Source of the DNA: Zygnema circumcarinatum | Lineage: Eukaryota; Streptophyta; Zygnematophyceae; Zygnematales; Zygnemataceae | Length of the DNA stretch: 25,733 bases | Direction: 5' to 3' | Assembly: GCA_037447605.1 (NCBI GenBank) | Contig: CM074819.1 | Location: 1,844,998-1,870,730, forward strand | Part shown: piece after piece, positions 9,568-20,159 of the stretch | How positions within the stretch are numbered: position 1 is the stretch's first letter | Layout: each line of letters begins with the position of its first letter | Position numbers and translations under genes: made by a program | The notes under the pieces: generated by a model | Told to the model about the DNA's origin: nothing | Databases searched by the model: none | Seen by the model: only the letters and a program-made list of their open reading frames with translations

Positions 9568-12500
9568 ATGGGTGGCTTTGAGATTGAGCATTCAGCAGCC
9601 AGCCTTGTAGAGAATTACAATCTTGCAGTGGAGAAAGGTGACTTGAAAGAAGCTGCAGCTTCAGCAAACGCCCTTGGACACTTGCTAAAGAGGGAATGCA
9701 AGTGGAGTGAAGCCACAAAGTGGTTCAAAACAGACTACGAACTGTCATGCCAACTGTCAAAGGAACACGACCTGCCTGCAGCACTGAACAGTCTTGGCGA
9801 TATTTATCTCATTCAAAGAAAGTATGCGAAGGCTGAAAAATGGATGGTGAGTTCATTTGTGTGTGCGAGCGAGAGTTACTTGCAATCATTACTTCATTGA
9901 TTTCCTATCTATTGGACGTAAAATCGCACGACTCTGTCTCTTTCCCCTCCTTTCTTTCTCCCTCTCTTTCTCCTCTCTCTCTCGCTGTCTCTCTCGTTCC
10001 CTCTCGCTGTCTCTCTCGTTCCCTCTCGCTGTCTCCATCTCTCGCACTCTCTCTGAACATTGGATAGGAAACGTTCAAATTTGATGCAAGTTTTTTGAAC
10101 AAAACCTGTAAAAAATATCTCACGTTTTGCTTTCTCAAATCTTTGCAGAACAAGCATTTGAAGCTTGCGACGGAGGACTTACAGCTGCCGTTGGAGGAGC
10201 AGCGAGCAAGCACGCAGCTTACGCGATTGTATGCGGAGATCTATGAGGCGTCCGCCGACTGCAAGAATTTGATAAAAGCCAAGAAGTATTCCTTGAGAGC
10301 TTTGGAGCTTGCAGACAGACTGAGCCGCTTTACCAAATCATATGAGGAGCTTGCAAGCGCCTGTCTTAATGCTGGCTTCCTTGCTCTCTGCTCTGACGAT
10401 TACATTCGAGCTGAACAGCATCTCCTTCGGGCATTAGAGGTGCTTTTTTATACATTTTTCTTCCTTATGAATTTTAACGTTTCTGTTTGCGTAGGTCACG
10501 CGTGCTTCAAGTTAATTTCAATCACAATTCAAATCACAGTATTGTAAAGCTAATATTTGATAACTTTGATTAGGATTTTGCCCACCCCAGATTCTTAATG
10601 CTTATCAAAGGAAGTGCAGGAATGGTGTCCCTTGTGAAGGTCGATTATTGACTGTGTCTGAGATGACTGCAGATTTATGATAATGAGGAGCTTCACGAAC
10701 CGACTCTGAATTCACAAATTCATTTTAATCTTTCCCAGCTGTATAGAGTGACACTGAAAGAGGCGAAGGCTTTCAAGCACATCAACAAAGATATCAACAT
10801 CTGCAAACAGGATAAACTGACGCTGGATCTTGCCAAAGCCTATTTGGAAAAGGGATCACTTCATTTGTTTTCCCTCGAGAAAGACTTCAAAACTAACTTG
10901 GAAGCCGCTGAGGAGGTAGTCATTTGCTGCTGAAGTCCTGCGTGATTGTTCTGTGCGAGTTTTTCCTTCTTCGAGAAAGGGTCGACGGTTTTGAAGCTGT
11001 TTCTGTTTAATATGCAGGCCTACAAACGTGCTCGGGAGGCTGCGGAGCAGATAAAAAACGACGACCTCCGTACAAAGTGCGACGAAAATCTCGTTACGGT
11101 CAAACAAGCGTGGAAAGATTGGGAAACATTTATTTCTCTCCTTGCTCGGCAGAACGCCTTTAGACGGCGGAGCAGATCGAGGCAAGATACAATATCAATC
11201 TCTCACTTTTTCCAAGAATGACAGGCTGCTTTGCTCTTGCAGATCTTTTTCAAAATGTGTGTATATATTGAGCATATGTTTTCCTACTTGGGATTATTTT
11301 CCTGGATCAGGACTTCAGAATTTTGGCTGCACGCTTTTAGTCTTTACCTTATTCTAGCATCCAATCATTTGTTATCAACTGGAAGTGAAAGCGAAAGTTG
11401 ATTGAGTGTGCTTCTTTCTGGGTTTCTGCTGACAGTGGTCCACAGGAGAGGATAGAACTCCTCATGAACTGTGCGAGAATTCTACTTCACCTCGGAGACT
11501 TAGCATATACTTTGGAGGCTTGGAAAAAGGTGGAACCGAAACCCTCTCTGCATGTTTCCTTCCGATTCCAGCAATTCACAAGCAGTTCCATTAAATTCAT
11601 AAAGCTTTCTTCATCTCACGACGAAATGGCTTACATCTGATGATTTGTATTCCCAGACGATTCTAGTTTTTTGATGAATTTTGAACCTGACGATTGTTCT
11701 CTGGTTGTCTCTTACTCTGTTTGAGCCCTTCATTGCTGTTGGTATTCTCTTATGTTCTTGGCATCTGATGGCATTGTGTCTTTCCTGCAGATGGTTGAAG
11801 TTTCCACTTTACTTAGGGAAGTGGCTGAGGAATTAAAACGGGTCAATCTCGTTATTTATTCTCGCCTCGATCTTGGATTGGCGCTGATGAAGCTGCGCGA
11901 ATTTGGCAGAGCGCGTGAAGTGTATGGAGAAGCTCTAGTCAACTGCAAAGCGAAGTCGGATTTGGAGGTATGCATGAAAATCCAGGTTGATTTGCAAGCA
12001 TTTATCTAACTTTGTAGACAACTGTACGAGAGACTTGCACGTTTTTTTTTTAAGCTTGACAAGTTCTTTACATTACTGCATTTTTCATTGCATTATTTCT
12101 TTTACCTCAAACACGCTCCCTTTCTCCCTCGATCTCTCGCTCTCGCTCGTTACCTTTCATGTGCGTGTTTAATTATTGCACATTCGCGTTTTTCTATCGC
12201 ACATACGTGCACTCATTTCTTAGCCGCAGCGTTATAGAAGGCGCTAAGAAATTCAAAATGATGTAGTTCCTTTGGACTGTCCAAACGTAAGGAACGGGCA
12301 GTTGTTGGTTTACAGGGGCAATGTGTAGCAAATATTGGTCTGGGGAGCACGAATGATCATGAAGGGAACTATGCAGAAGCTTTACGACATTACTGGGCCG
12401 CATTGAAGTAAGAAACGTCCATGTCTTTTCTGCCGTTCTTCAACCAAAATGCACTTCTGCATTCCCTTTTGGTTTTTTTAAGTGAGCCACACGGAAAAAT

Positions 12501-12832
12501 AGTGTAAGCATGTGCAGATTTCAAACTGGCAGTCGCCCTTTTTTTGAACGTGTTTTTGCTTGAACACATTTTGGAAATGCTGTTTGCGAAAACACAATAT
12601 TTCCTTTGATTTTCCTTGCTAACCTCGGATTCTGTTCGACATTCCCCGCTGAGAAGAATCCTTTCTGACATGCAACAAGTTTTTTTTGCTTCTGTTTCTT
12701 TGTTTTCTCCGTGTACTGCTGCAGTACAGCTCGACAGAGGGGTCCTGATGAGCTTTGCCAACTTCAGCTGGAAGCTGCAGAGAACATCCATTATGTCTAC
12801 CTTGTGAGATTAGCGGATGAGGAGAAAGTAAG
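9568..12832 (+). other. TSK: TSK exons 1-8: TPR domain
   Basis: Exons are 9568-9846, 10149-10439, 10673-10915, 11018-11181, 11436-11529, 11791-11967, 12316-12407 and 12725-12832. They encode helical TPR repeats: the N-terminal repeat around WFKTDYELS, then [49 protein letters not shown], the [13 protein letters not shown] region, and [20 protein letters not shown]. Each matches the order of plant TSK. Exon 3 begins at 10673, not at a second possible acceptor (10738); the longer form restores 22 residues present in the family. Exon 4 has no GT donor at its end: GAG|GCAAGA at 11181/11182 joined to TGACAG at 11435 gives the only in-frame join. Exon 8 uses GTTTGT at 12833, because the better-looking GTAAGG at 12828 breaks the frame. 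Confidence 0.85.
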
Positions 12833-15800
12833 GTTTGTTATAGTAGTCATCTATCCAAAGCGAGTCCACCAACCTGAGACTGTTTACTTACATGGTTTGC
12901 TTTCCTGACTACCACTGAGACTGATTGGGTATTTTACTGTTGATTGCATCCCGTAGTCAGTCAGATTAATCATTTATTTGGAGAACTCCGAATCTCCAGA
13001 AGCAATAAATTGCGTGCTGACTGTGTGCAGGGAGGCTCAACAACTGCTTGAAGGGATAAGGAAGCATAAAAAGGCAAAAGGTATGAATGTGAAGCAGCCT
13101 CCAGATGACACTTCCGGCAAACAATTTGGCTCCGAATTCCTTAATCCCGTGGATAGGAGCTTGAGATTTGCAGTGGAAAAGCCGACCTTTAATGCAGCAG
13201 CACTCGGAAACGGAGGAGATGCTGAACTGGTTGGGAGAGATGTTCTGGAAGAAATGCTGAATACAAGGGAGGTTGGGCGAACGATATACAGAGCGGGAAT
13301 GATAGGAATTGGACAAGGGAGAAATACCTCGCAACCCGGGACACGAATAGAGCAGATGGATACAGAGGCAAGCAGCAGCTCGGAGGAATTTACCGTGGAG
13401 GAGACTTCTGACAGCGAAACTGAGCAGGAAACGGAAAGGACAAAAGAAGGATATGTATTTGGAGCGAGACCAATTAGAAAGGAGAGTTTTAGTCCAGGAC
13501 AAGGTCATGTATCTGGAAATCAAAGAGTGAGATTGGGTCAAGAAGGAAGATCGGCAGTTAAAGCAGATAATCGGTCTCCCAGAGAGCTCTTGGATGAGTC
13601 AGAATCGCCAGAAATTGTTCCGGCAAAGCGAACAAATCATGTAGAGAGTAGGAAGAGGAAAATTCTTCTAGAAAGCGAAGAAGAGGAAGGAGAGGGAAAG
13701 GGAGAAGGTCAGCAGAATCCCAAAGGAACGACGATCGATGATGTATCTGGAAAACGTCGTTCTAAACCCGTCGGAGAAGGCTCTCTTACTAGTTCGCCTA
13801 CTCCGGGTTTTGAGAGAGAAACGAGAGGCGATATCCCGCTGTCAGCGATGGGAATTTCTGGGAATCCTCGTAACTCAAATGGAGCACAACAGACAGGATT
13901 AACAGAAAGGCAATTTAGTCCAATAGTACCGAAAAACTTGTCTGAAACTCATGAGGAGTTGCGATTTCAGGGCCATGTTACGACAAGTCAGGATTGCCTC
14001 CCCAGTACTTCTGCTGCCCCACCAAGTAAAAGCACTGGGCGTGAAGGATGGGAAGGAAACTTCAAAACTGTTATTGTTGAAATTGAAGCACAACTGTTTA
14101 GGGTCCCCCTCAAGGATGCTACTGCTGCAGCCCGAACAGTTGGATGGCTTGCAGACCAATGTGCTCGAGTATTTTTCGAACATGATTCTCAAGGTAATAG
14201 CACTTCATTCCCTATTCCTTATGTCTTGCTTTTTTTTTCATTCGTGCTGCTTTTATCTGCGACTTGCTGGCAGTTCCTGTTCAACTCAATGGTGGTACTG
14301 ATGATGATGAATTTTCATCATGATTGTTGATCGTAAATACGATAATTGTGATGATGATGCTTAAATGATTTTCAGTCAAGCTGCATTGCAATGCTGAACG
14401 CGTGCCTTTGAGATAATCCCAGTTTCCCAGACCTCTTTGGTATTTTCTTGCTAATCATGTTGGTGTCGGCACAGGTGGCCGGTGGCCCGGATTGAAGCTG
14501 TCCTACCAGGGAGTGAATCTGGATTCTGAACAAAGTCTGGAAGAACTTTTCACGATGATGAATACTCAACATGTTTTGAAGGCGAAAGTCACTAGTGAGT
14601 GTCAAACAATCTAATCCATTCTGTGGAGTAGGGGCAAAAGGTCTCCATAGCCATAGATTTGCAGTAATGCGGAGCTTGACGGCTTTCTATTGTGTAGTGC
14701 AGAATGGACTCTCGAACATAATCTTCCTCTGCGCGATCTCTATGTCGTTTCTTGTCATGACATCAATCGCAAAGTTCATCAGGGTATCTTGAACCATGCC
14801 AAGGTAAACAGAGAGAGAGAGAGAGTCTCCTCCTGCAAACAAGGAAAAACGAGAGGGAGAGAGAGAGGGGAATCCCCTCGTGCAACCAAGGTAGAGAGAG
14901 TGAGAGAATTAGAGTCCCCTGATGCAACCAAGGTAAACACAGAGAAAGAGAGTCCTCACATGTAACCAAGGGAAACAGAGAGAGGGAACGAAAGAGAGAG
15001 TACTCTCATGCAACCAAGGTGAATAGTGAGGGAGAGCGCATGCAACGATCCTTCTTTTGCAGCTACAGGTTTTAGAATCATGGTCTAGCTGGGACAAGGT
15101 TTGGAATTTCTTATTTCTGCTGGATGCTGCTTGGTTGAGTAGAATGCAGGAGACATGGCAGTAGTCGGTCACGCATTGGAGGAGCAGGATGTGCAGCCAC
15201 TTCTACGAGCCATACGTCGAAGTTCTGTAACTCCAACGTCGTTGAACCTTTCTCACAATGCTCTTGGTAAGTAATCTCGTCTATCAATGCGGTTCAGTCC
15301 AAATCATTTCTGGAAAAAAGAGAATGCATCGCTTGCCGCGAAGGCTAGCAAACTATTGTACCAGGCCTTAAGATGCACACGATGTGATGCATGATGCAAC
15401 ATTATGAAGTTTACTTAAATGCATTAACCAACAATCATGTTTTCGTTCTGGAGCAGTCCGTGATTTCGGGTATTGCGTTGTGAAGCGGTCTGTTTTGTTA
15501 GTGCCCAAATTTGCAGTTTTAAAAAACTTCTATGACCAATTCATGATTGAAGTTTAGCAGACCGAGCTGAAACTACTCCTCACTGCTCAGTCACAAGTGC
15601 TCATAAGTTTTCGAAGTTTGCATATTGGGTTGCAGGTGATTCAACCATACTCTGCATTTCCGAAGTGATTGAAGACATGAAACAGGAAACACTCAGCCTT
15701 AACCTCGATCTGCACTGCAACAACCTCAGTATCAGTTCTTTAGGTCTGGTGAGTATCAAATGCAACCAGGAAAAGCTGTGCATGTGTGAAAGTGTCATGT

Positions 15801-18800
15801 TTTCGTGATATTTCCGACTAGTAGGAGCTAACCTGCAAACTTGAATGTTTGAAATGCATGTGGAACTGATGCAGCTGGCAACTTCTACCGTCACCATGAT
15901 GCGATTAGAAGTGTTGGACCTTTCTGGAAACCTGCTGGGTGATGGAGGATCGAGAGCACTCTCACATTTGCTGAGTAAAGCAACAGGTCAGGCCTCACTA
16001 CTTTTTCCAGATATTGGAAGACCCAGTTTGGGCATCAAGACAGTACTCCTTTTTACTATCGGTCTAACTTATTAACAGTCTATGCATGACATTGCCGGAA
16101 ACATGAAAGGTAAACAAAGGCCTTTCCCCCCTGCTTTTGGTGATGACAGAGTTACGGCATCTAGCATTGCAGAGATGCGGTATTGGTGAGCGTACAATAT
16201 CAGACATTGCACGGATTTTGCCAATATCATCTCCTCTCATGAAGCTCAAACTAGGTATGTATTCCATGTATACATTCCTTGCAATTCTCTTTCGAGCAAT
16301 ATGTTACACGGTGTTTTTGGATATACTGTGTTCAAGAATGATTGCACCCCACGAACTCTGGTGAAGGAGTCCCTGTATCGCTTTGGTCACTTTGTACTTT
16401 GTACGTTGTTCAAAGTACTTTCAAACATGCTCTTAACCATCCAGATTGACCCAATGGATAAATCAAGAATACAGATACAAATACAGCAATAGGACCAGAA
16501 AATGCCAAAGCGTTGTATGGACGCAATTGTACGGATCTACTTCAGGTTTTTGCGGCTTTGGTTCTTATTCAAGCAGTTATGGCTGCTTACAGGCTATAAT
16601 CAGGTTGTACCGGATACGGTGTGGGAGTCCCTGACGGAAAAACTGCTTCACTTGAAGGGGTGAGTGTAGCAATTCGCCAAATGCCTCCGGCTTACATAGT
16701 AATTCTGTTTTTCAGAGTTCAATGGTTTTGGGTTTATTGAAAAATTTTAGAGGTTAGAGTACGTGTTGAAGAGAGGTGATTTCACTAAGGGACATTCTTT
16801 GTCAATATTTTATTACAGAGGAATCTCTATCTCCTTTACCCAAGCTGTATGTAGGTATTGAGTTTATTGGCGTATGTCCTGCCAATTTTGTTTGTTGGCT
16901 GATTGTCTGCTGATACTCTCTATGTTGCATAAGCAATTCTGGCAAGTACCTTAATTGCATACTTCTGATTATGTTGTTCAAAGGCCTGTCACTGACATCC
17001 TTTTCGTATTATGAGGTGGTTCGCAGCTTTAAAGAGCTGGACATTGCTGGAATGAAGGTTGGAAATGTTGGAGTACGAGCTATTGCTAAGCTTCTAGAGA
17101 GTTCTCAGAGTTTTTCCGCCCTTCACATGGGCTGGAACACTCTAGTGGAGGTGATATTCTACCTTAATCCAAATGCTCGCTCTTTGTTGCTGTGACGATT
17201 AGAGAGACGGCAACAAGTAGAATGCGAGAGGGTGATAAAGAGAGTCTCCTTGCTCTCTTTTCAGGCTGCCCAATCTGTTTGCAGAAACAGATGTCTAAGT
17301 TATGTGTCAGGGCAACAATGAGAAAGGGTGAAAAGGATCGGTTTTCCTCAGGCATTGGGATAAGCGAATATGAGGGTTGCAGGACGATGTAACTGAACTT
17401 GCAAAAGGGATATCTTCATCAGCCGGACATCTCTCATTGGTGGACCTTTCTGCCTGTGATATCCACGTTACTTATAGTGATGCTCTCCTCACGAAGCTGC
17501 TGCAGTTGAGCAAACTGACGGTTCTAGTGTTGAGTGAGAATCCAATTGAAGCAAAGGTACACCCCTTCTAAATGCAGAGATTGTTTGCACCGTTTTAATG
17601 AGTCATACTAAAGGAACCTGAGAAGCAGCGTTTCAGTATCTAACGATGATATTTAGGAAGCTTTATGACTTCATCCAAGGAGCACTGCTTAGGGTGTTTT
17701 ATGAGGCTTGCATGAGGCTTGAATAGGTACGTGAAGGGGCTGCTTGATCAGCATGTCATATGGCAGTCTTTTGATGCATGCATTGTGTTTGGCGGTTTAC
17801 TATCTCCTTACCTATCTTGTTGGTAATCTAAATGTTTACCAGTTGAAATCTGACTGTATTGTGCAGGGCAGTAAAGAGATTGCGGCTGCTCTTCGGAAAG
17901 GTGGATGCTCCCTGCAGCGCCTCATCCTCGCTAACTGTGGTTTAGAGCATCGCGGAATTTTGGATATACTAGAATCTTTATCAGGTGATTGACAAGCACT
18001 CTCTCTGTCTCTCTCTCTCGCTCTCTCTATCCCCCTCTTCCATCGCCACTCTGAAGGTCGGCAGTTCGGATGTCAAAGAACTTGAGTTTAGAGCAGTGAT
18101 ATCCAGTATACATTGGTTAACCCAATTCTTTACGTTGACTAACCAATTTTATTGGCGGGTGGGGCCGGCGTTCAGGCAATACGGTCCTGGAAGTCCTTAA
18201 TCTTGCTGCAAATTTGAGCTCTTCTAGTTTGGTCACATATGCTACCACTCCCAAACCTAATGTTGACACCCAGAAAAAGTCAGTCGTTGAACAATCTCCA
18301 TCCAATACGTGGGGCAGCGGGCAACAAACAAAGAAAAAAAAATCTCTCATCGACATCTTTTTGGGAAGTGGAGTGGGTTTTGGGGAAAGTTTAGAGGAGG
18401 AAGAAAGCACAAGGCCTCAAGAGGGTGCTGTTGCTGAGAGTGCTGAAACTGAAATAGCGGAAGACAGTGAGGAGCAAGAGCGCATGCAAGGGGAGGTAGG
18501 GAGGTCTCAAGGGGAGGAGGAGGAGGAAAGGGAGAAGGACAAAACTGTCGGTGGACGTACAACGCACTCCTTTCCGGGTACGTTAAGCAATGCTCAGCCA
18601 CTATTCAAGACGAATCCCAGTACCTTGTCTTCTTCAGGGCATGTTAAGGGCACCATAGATTCGCTATGGAACACTAGGAGCACCATGCAGCAGCAGCAAG
18701 AGAAGCAGCGAGAGAAGCAGGAGGAGAAGGTTGTAGAAAGTCTGCAGAAGGAAGAGAGGAAAGGAGAGGGGAGAGAGGGCTCCTACGATAAGGCCCGCCA

Positions 18801-19344
18801 GGGAAACAGTGTGGAGGCTCTTTCTACGGAAGGCCTCTCACTGCCGAGGGAAGTTAGACCCTCTGGTGAAGAAGGGCAGAGGGGTCAAGTTATATTAGAG
18901 AATAGGGAACCTGAGAGTCGGCTTTCAGGGGGGTTCCATTGCCATAATATGGAGGCAGGTGGTGCAGAGCAAAGAGGCATAGAGTCAGGACGTGGGGTCC
19001 AGTGCCTCCTACAATGGCCTGTGGGAGAGCTTGTGATGGGTGGTAGTATGAGGCGGGCCGCTTTAGAGGGAGAGTGCCTCCTGGGGGATGCCTGTTCCCT
19101 CTTGAGTATGAGGCGGCTGAGTGCAGGGAGGGGAGGTGGCAGGGGTAGTAGTAGACAGTTTGGTGAGGGGTTGAAGAGAGAACGGGAGGTGAGTGGGAAT
19201 GAGAGAGAGGAGGAGAGGGAGACCTTCTTGGAGAGGGTTATGGCTGCCGTTAGTGCGGCTAAGGGGTTGACCATCCTTGACCTGAGCTGGAACGGATTCT
19301 CTCAAGAAGATGTACGGAGGTTGCAAGAGGCTGTAGGAGAGTGA
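9568..19344 (+). CDS. TSK: TONSOKU (TSK/BRU1/MGO3; animal TONSL), plant-type
   Basis: TONSOKU acts in the nucleus in replication-coupled chromatin repair. Plant TSK binds newly deposited histone H3.1 through its TPR domain and helps rescue broken forks by homologous recombination. The gene has about 21 exons and gives about 1,645-1,657 aa, longer than the roughly 1,310 aa of Arabidopsis. Order: TPRs (exons 1-8), acidic linker with a [12 protein letters not shown] block and a ubiquitin-like segment (exons 9-11), then LRRs (exons 13-21). As in plants, no ankyrin repeats lie between TPRs and linker. The start is well supported: [14 protein letters not shown] and [10 protein letters not shown] match the family N-terminus. 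The end ([19 protein letters not shown]) matches the last LRR of the family. All exon phases were checked by hand and close in frame. Oddities are a GC donor, a minisatellite intron and a large insertion in the last exon. Confidence 0.95.
13031..14803 (+). other. TSK: TSK exons 9-11: acidic linker and ubiquitin-like segment
   Basis: Exons are 13031-14193, 14475-14594 and 14703-14803. The large exon 9 (388 residues) is mostly disordered, with an acidic stretch ([18 protein letters not shown]) and a basic-acidic element [12 protein letters not shown]. The latter corresponds to the KRIRVILSDDESE-type motif in plant TSK. The end of exon 9 and exon 10 form the beta-grasp-like segment ([33 protein letters not shown], then [11 protein letters not shown] and QHVLKAKV), matching the segment before the LRRs in TONSL/TSK. 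Exon 11 ([17 protein letters not shown]) matches the following helix. The 14703 acceptor was chosen because 14665 would break the frame. Confidence 0.8.
14799..15024 (+). repeat. Intronic minisatellite that repeats the exon 11 splice donor
   Basis: Six imperfect units, 39-48 bases each, have the core ATGCAACCAAGGTAAACAG followed by GA-rich filler. The first unit covers the end of exon 11 and its donor (CCAAG|GTAAAC at 14803/14804). Later cores lie near 14841, 14888, 14929, 14967 and 15016. Three of the five downstream cores keep AAGGT (GTAGAG, GTAAAC, GTGAAT), while two have lost the GT (AAGGAA, AAGGGA). Confidence 0.8.
15063..15098 (+). other. TSK: Possible TSK micro-exon 12 (36 nt)
   Basis: This open, phase-0 stretch has an acceptor (TTTGCAG) before it and a donor (AAG|GTTTGG) after it, and encodes 12 residues ([12 protein letters not shown]). 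Its length is a multiple of three, so exon 11 can also join exon 13 directly. If used, the next intron (15099-15142) is only 44 nt, short for this gene. The residue context before the LRRs fits the family with or without it. Confidence 0.4.
15143..19344 (+). other. TSK: TSK exons 13-21: leucine-rich repeats and final insertion
   Basis: Exons are 15143-15266, 15636-15748, 15875-15986, 16150-16254, 16593-16659, 17027-17150, 17383-17556, 17867-17984 and 18176-19344. LRR motifs in order include [108 protein letters not shown] and [10 protein letters not shown]. They follow the order of the plant TSK LRR domain. The 17027 acceptor was chosen over 16983 because only the former keeps phase. Exon 21 interrupts the LRR array with about 330 disordered residues, rich in Glu, Gly, Arg and Gln. 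It then returns to a last LRR at its end. Confidence 0.85.
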
Positions 19345-20159
19345 CATGGGAGAAAGAGGAAATGAACCAATCTTTTTCATCCGCTATTGTACACTGCCTC
19401 TCTCGCTCTCTCCCTCTCGCTTCTCTCTCCCTCTCCCTGCCCTGTTCCTCCCTCTTTCTACATCTCCCTCTCCTTCCCCTCTACTCCCTCTTCCTCTTCT
19501 CTCCTCTCCCACTACCTTCACCTCTTCGCCACCGCCCCACTTTTTCTCTCCTTCCTCCCCCTCTTCCCCCCCCCCCCGACACACATCGCCTACATTCACT
19601 CGGACACATACCTACACAAGCTAAACTTTAAGCCTCGACATGGGGACCAGCAAACCAATGAAAATCAATTTTTATGTCCTCACTGATTCGACTCTACTGA
19701 ACATTTGTTATAATCCACGCATTTTCAATCAATAGTTGAATGCGGCTCTCGCATGTGTCGAGTTGATCCGCCGTTGCGTTCTACAAATCCCCCATGGGCA
19801 AGCAGACCATGCCCATGTCCATGTAATTTACATCTCCCGCCTCACATCAAGCCACTAGTCCACAACTACGCCCCAGAATTCACCAATGTGGCAAATTGAG
19901 TGTCAAGAATCCCGCCGCTTTGCTTGTACACCCCCCTCTCCCCTCCCTCCATTTTACGTGTACTTTCTAGGGTTTTTAGGTTTTAACCCCCCTCTCCCCT
20001 CCCTTCATTTTACGTGTACTTTCTAGGGTTTTTAGGGTTTAACCCCCCTCTCCCTATCTCCCTTCCCCCCCTCCCTCCATGGGGCGTAGGGACCCTAAAC
20101 CTAAAGCCCCATAAAAGAATTGTTTCTCGGCTTTGTTTGTTTGAAGTCCCTTTTCCCTA
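19345..20159. other. Convergent intergenic region between TSK and ACX2
   Basis: The region holds the 3' UTRs of two genes that point at each other. It contains a pyrimidine tract (19396-19580, ending in a C run), a unique stretch at about 19600-19925 with no recognisable gene, the 56-bp tandem repeat (19931-20052), and a CCCTAAACCTAAA piece near 20091. Open frames in the CT tract are low-complexity artefacts. Confidence 0.65.
19931..20052. repeat. 56-bp tandem repeat with GTTTTTAGGG end
   Basis: Two full copies (19931-19986 and 19987-20042) are followed by the start of a third (20043-20052). Each unit begins CCCCCCTCTCCCCTCCCT, has ATTTTACGTGTACTTTCTAG in the middle and ends in a telomere-like GGGTTTTTAGG(G)TTTAA. 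The copies differ at only a few positions. Confidence 0.92.

Noticed and set aside
9281-9718. 145-aa minus-strand frame overlapping the TSK start
   Set aside because: Its upstream half is antisense to the conserved TSK exon 1. The remainder has no recognisable motif.
10739-10915. Shorter TSK exon 3 starting at the 10738 acceptor
   Set aside because: In frame, but it loses 22 residues (including HFNLSQLYR) that match the family. The 10672 acceptor is better.
12966-13541. 191-aa minus-strand open frame
   Set aside because: It is antisense to the start of TSK exon 9, whose plus frame continues the conserved protein.
14665-14702. TSK exon 11 beginning at the 14664 acceptor
   Set aside because: It would need a weak GTGTCA donor for exon 10. 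GTGAGT at 14595 with the acceptor at 14702 keeps phase and matches the family ([13 protein letters not shown]).
14806-15024. CRISPR-like spaced repeats
   Set aside because: Units are imperfect, the spacers are GA low-complexity and the array sits in a eukaryotic intron. It is a minisatellite.
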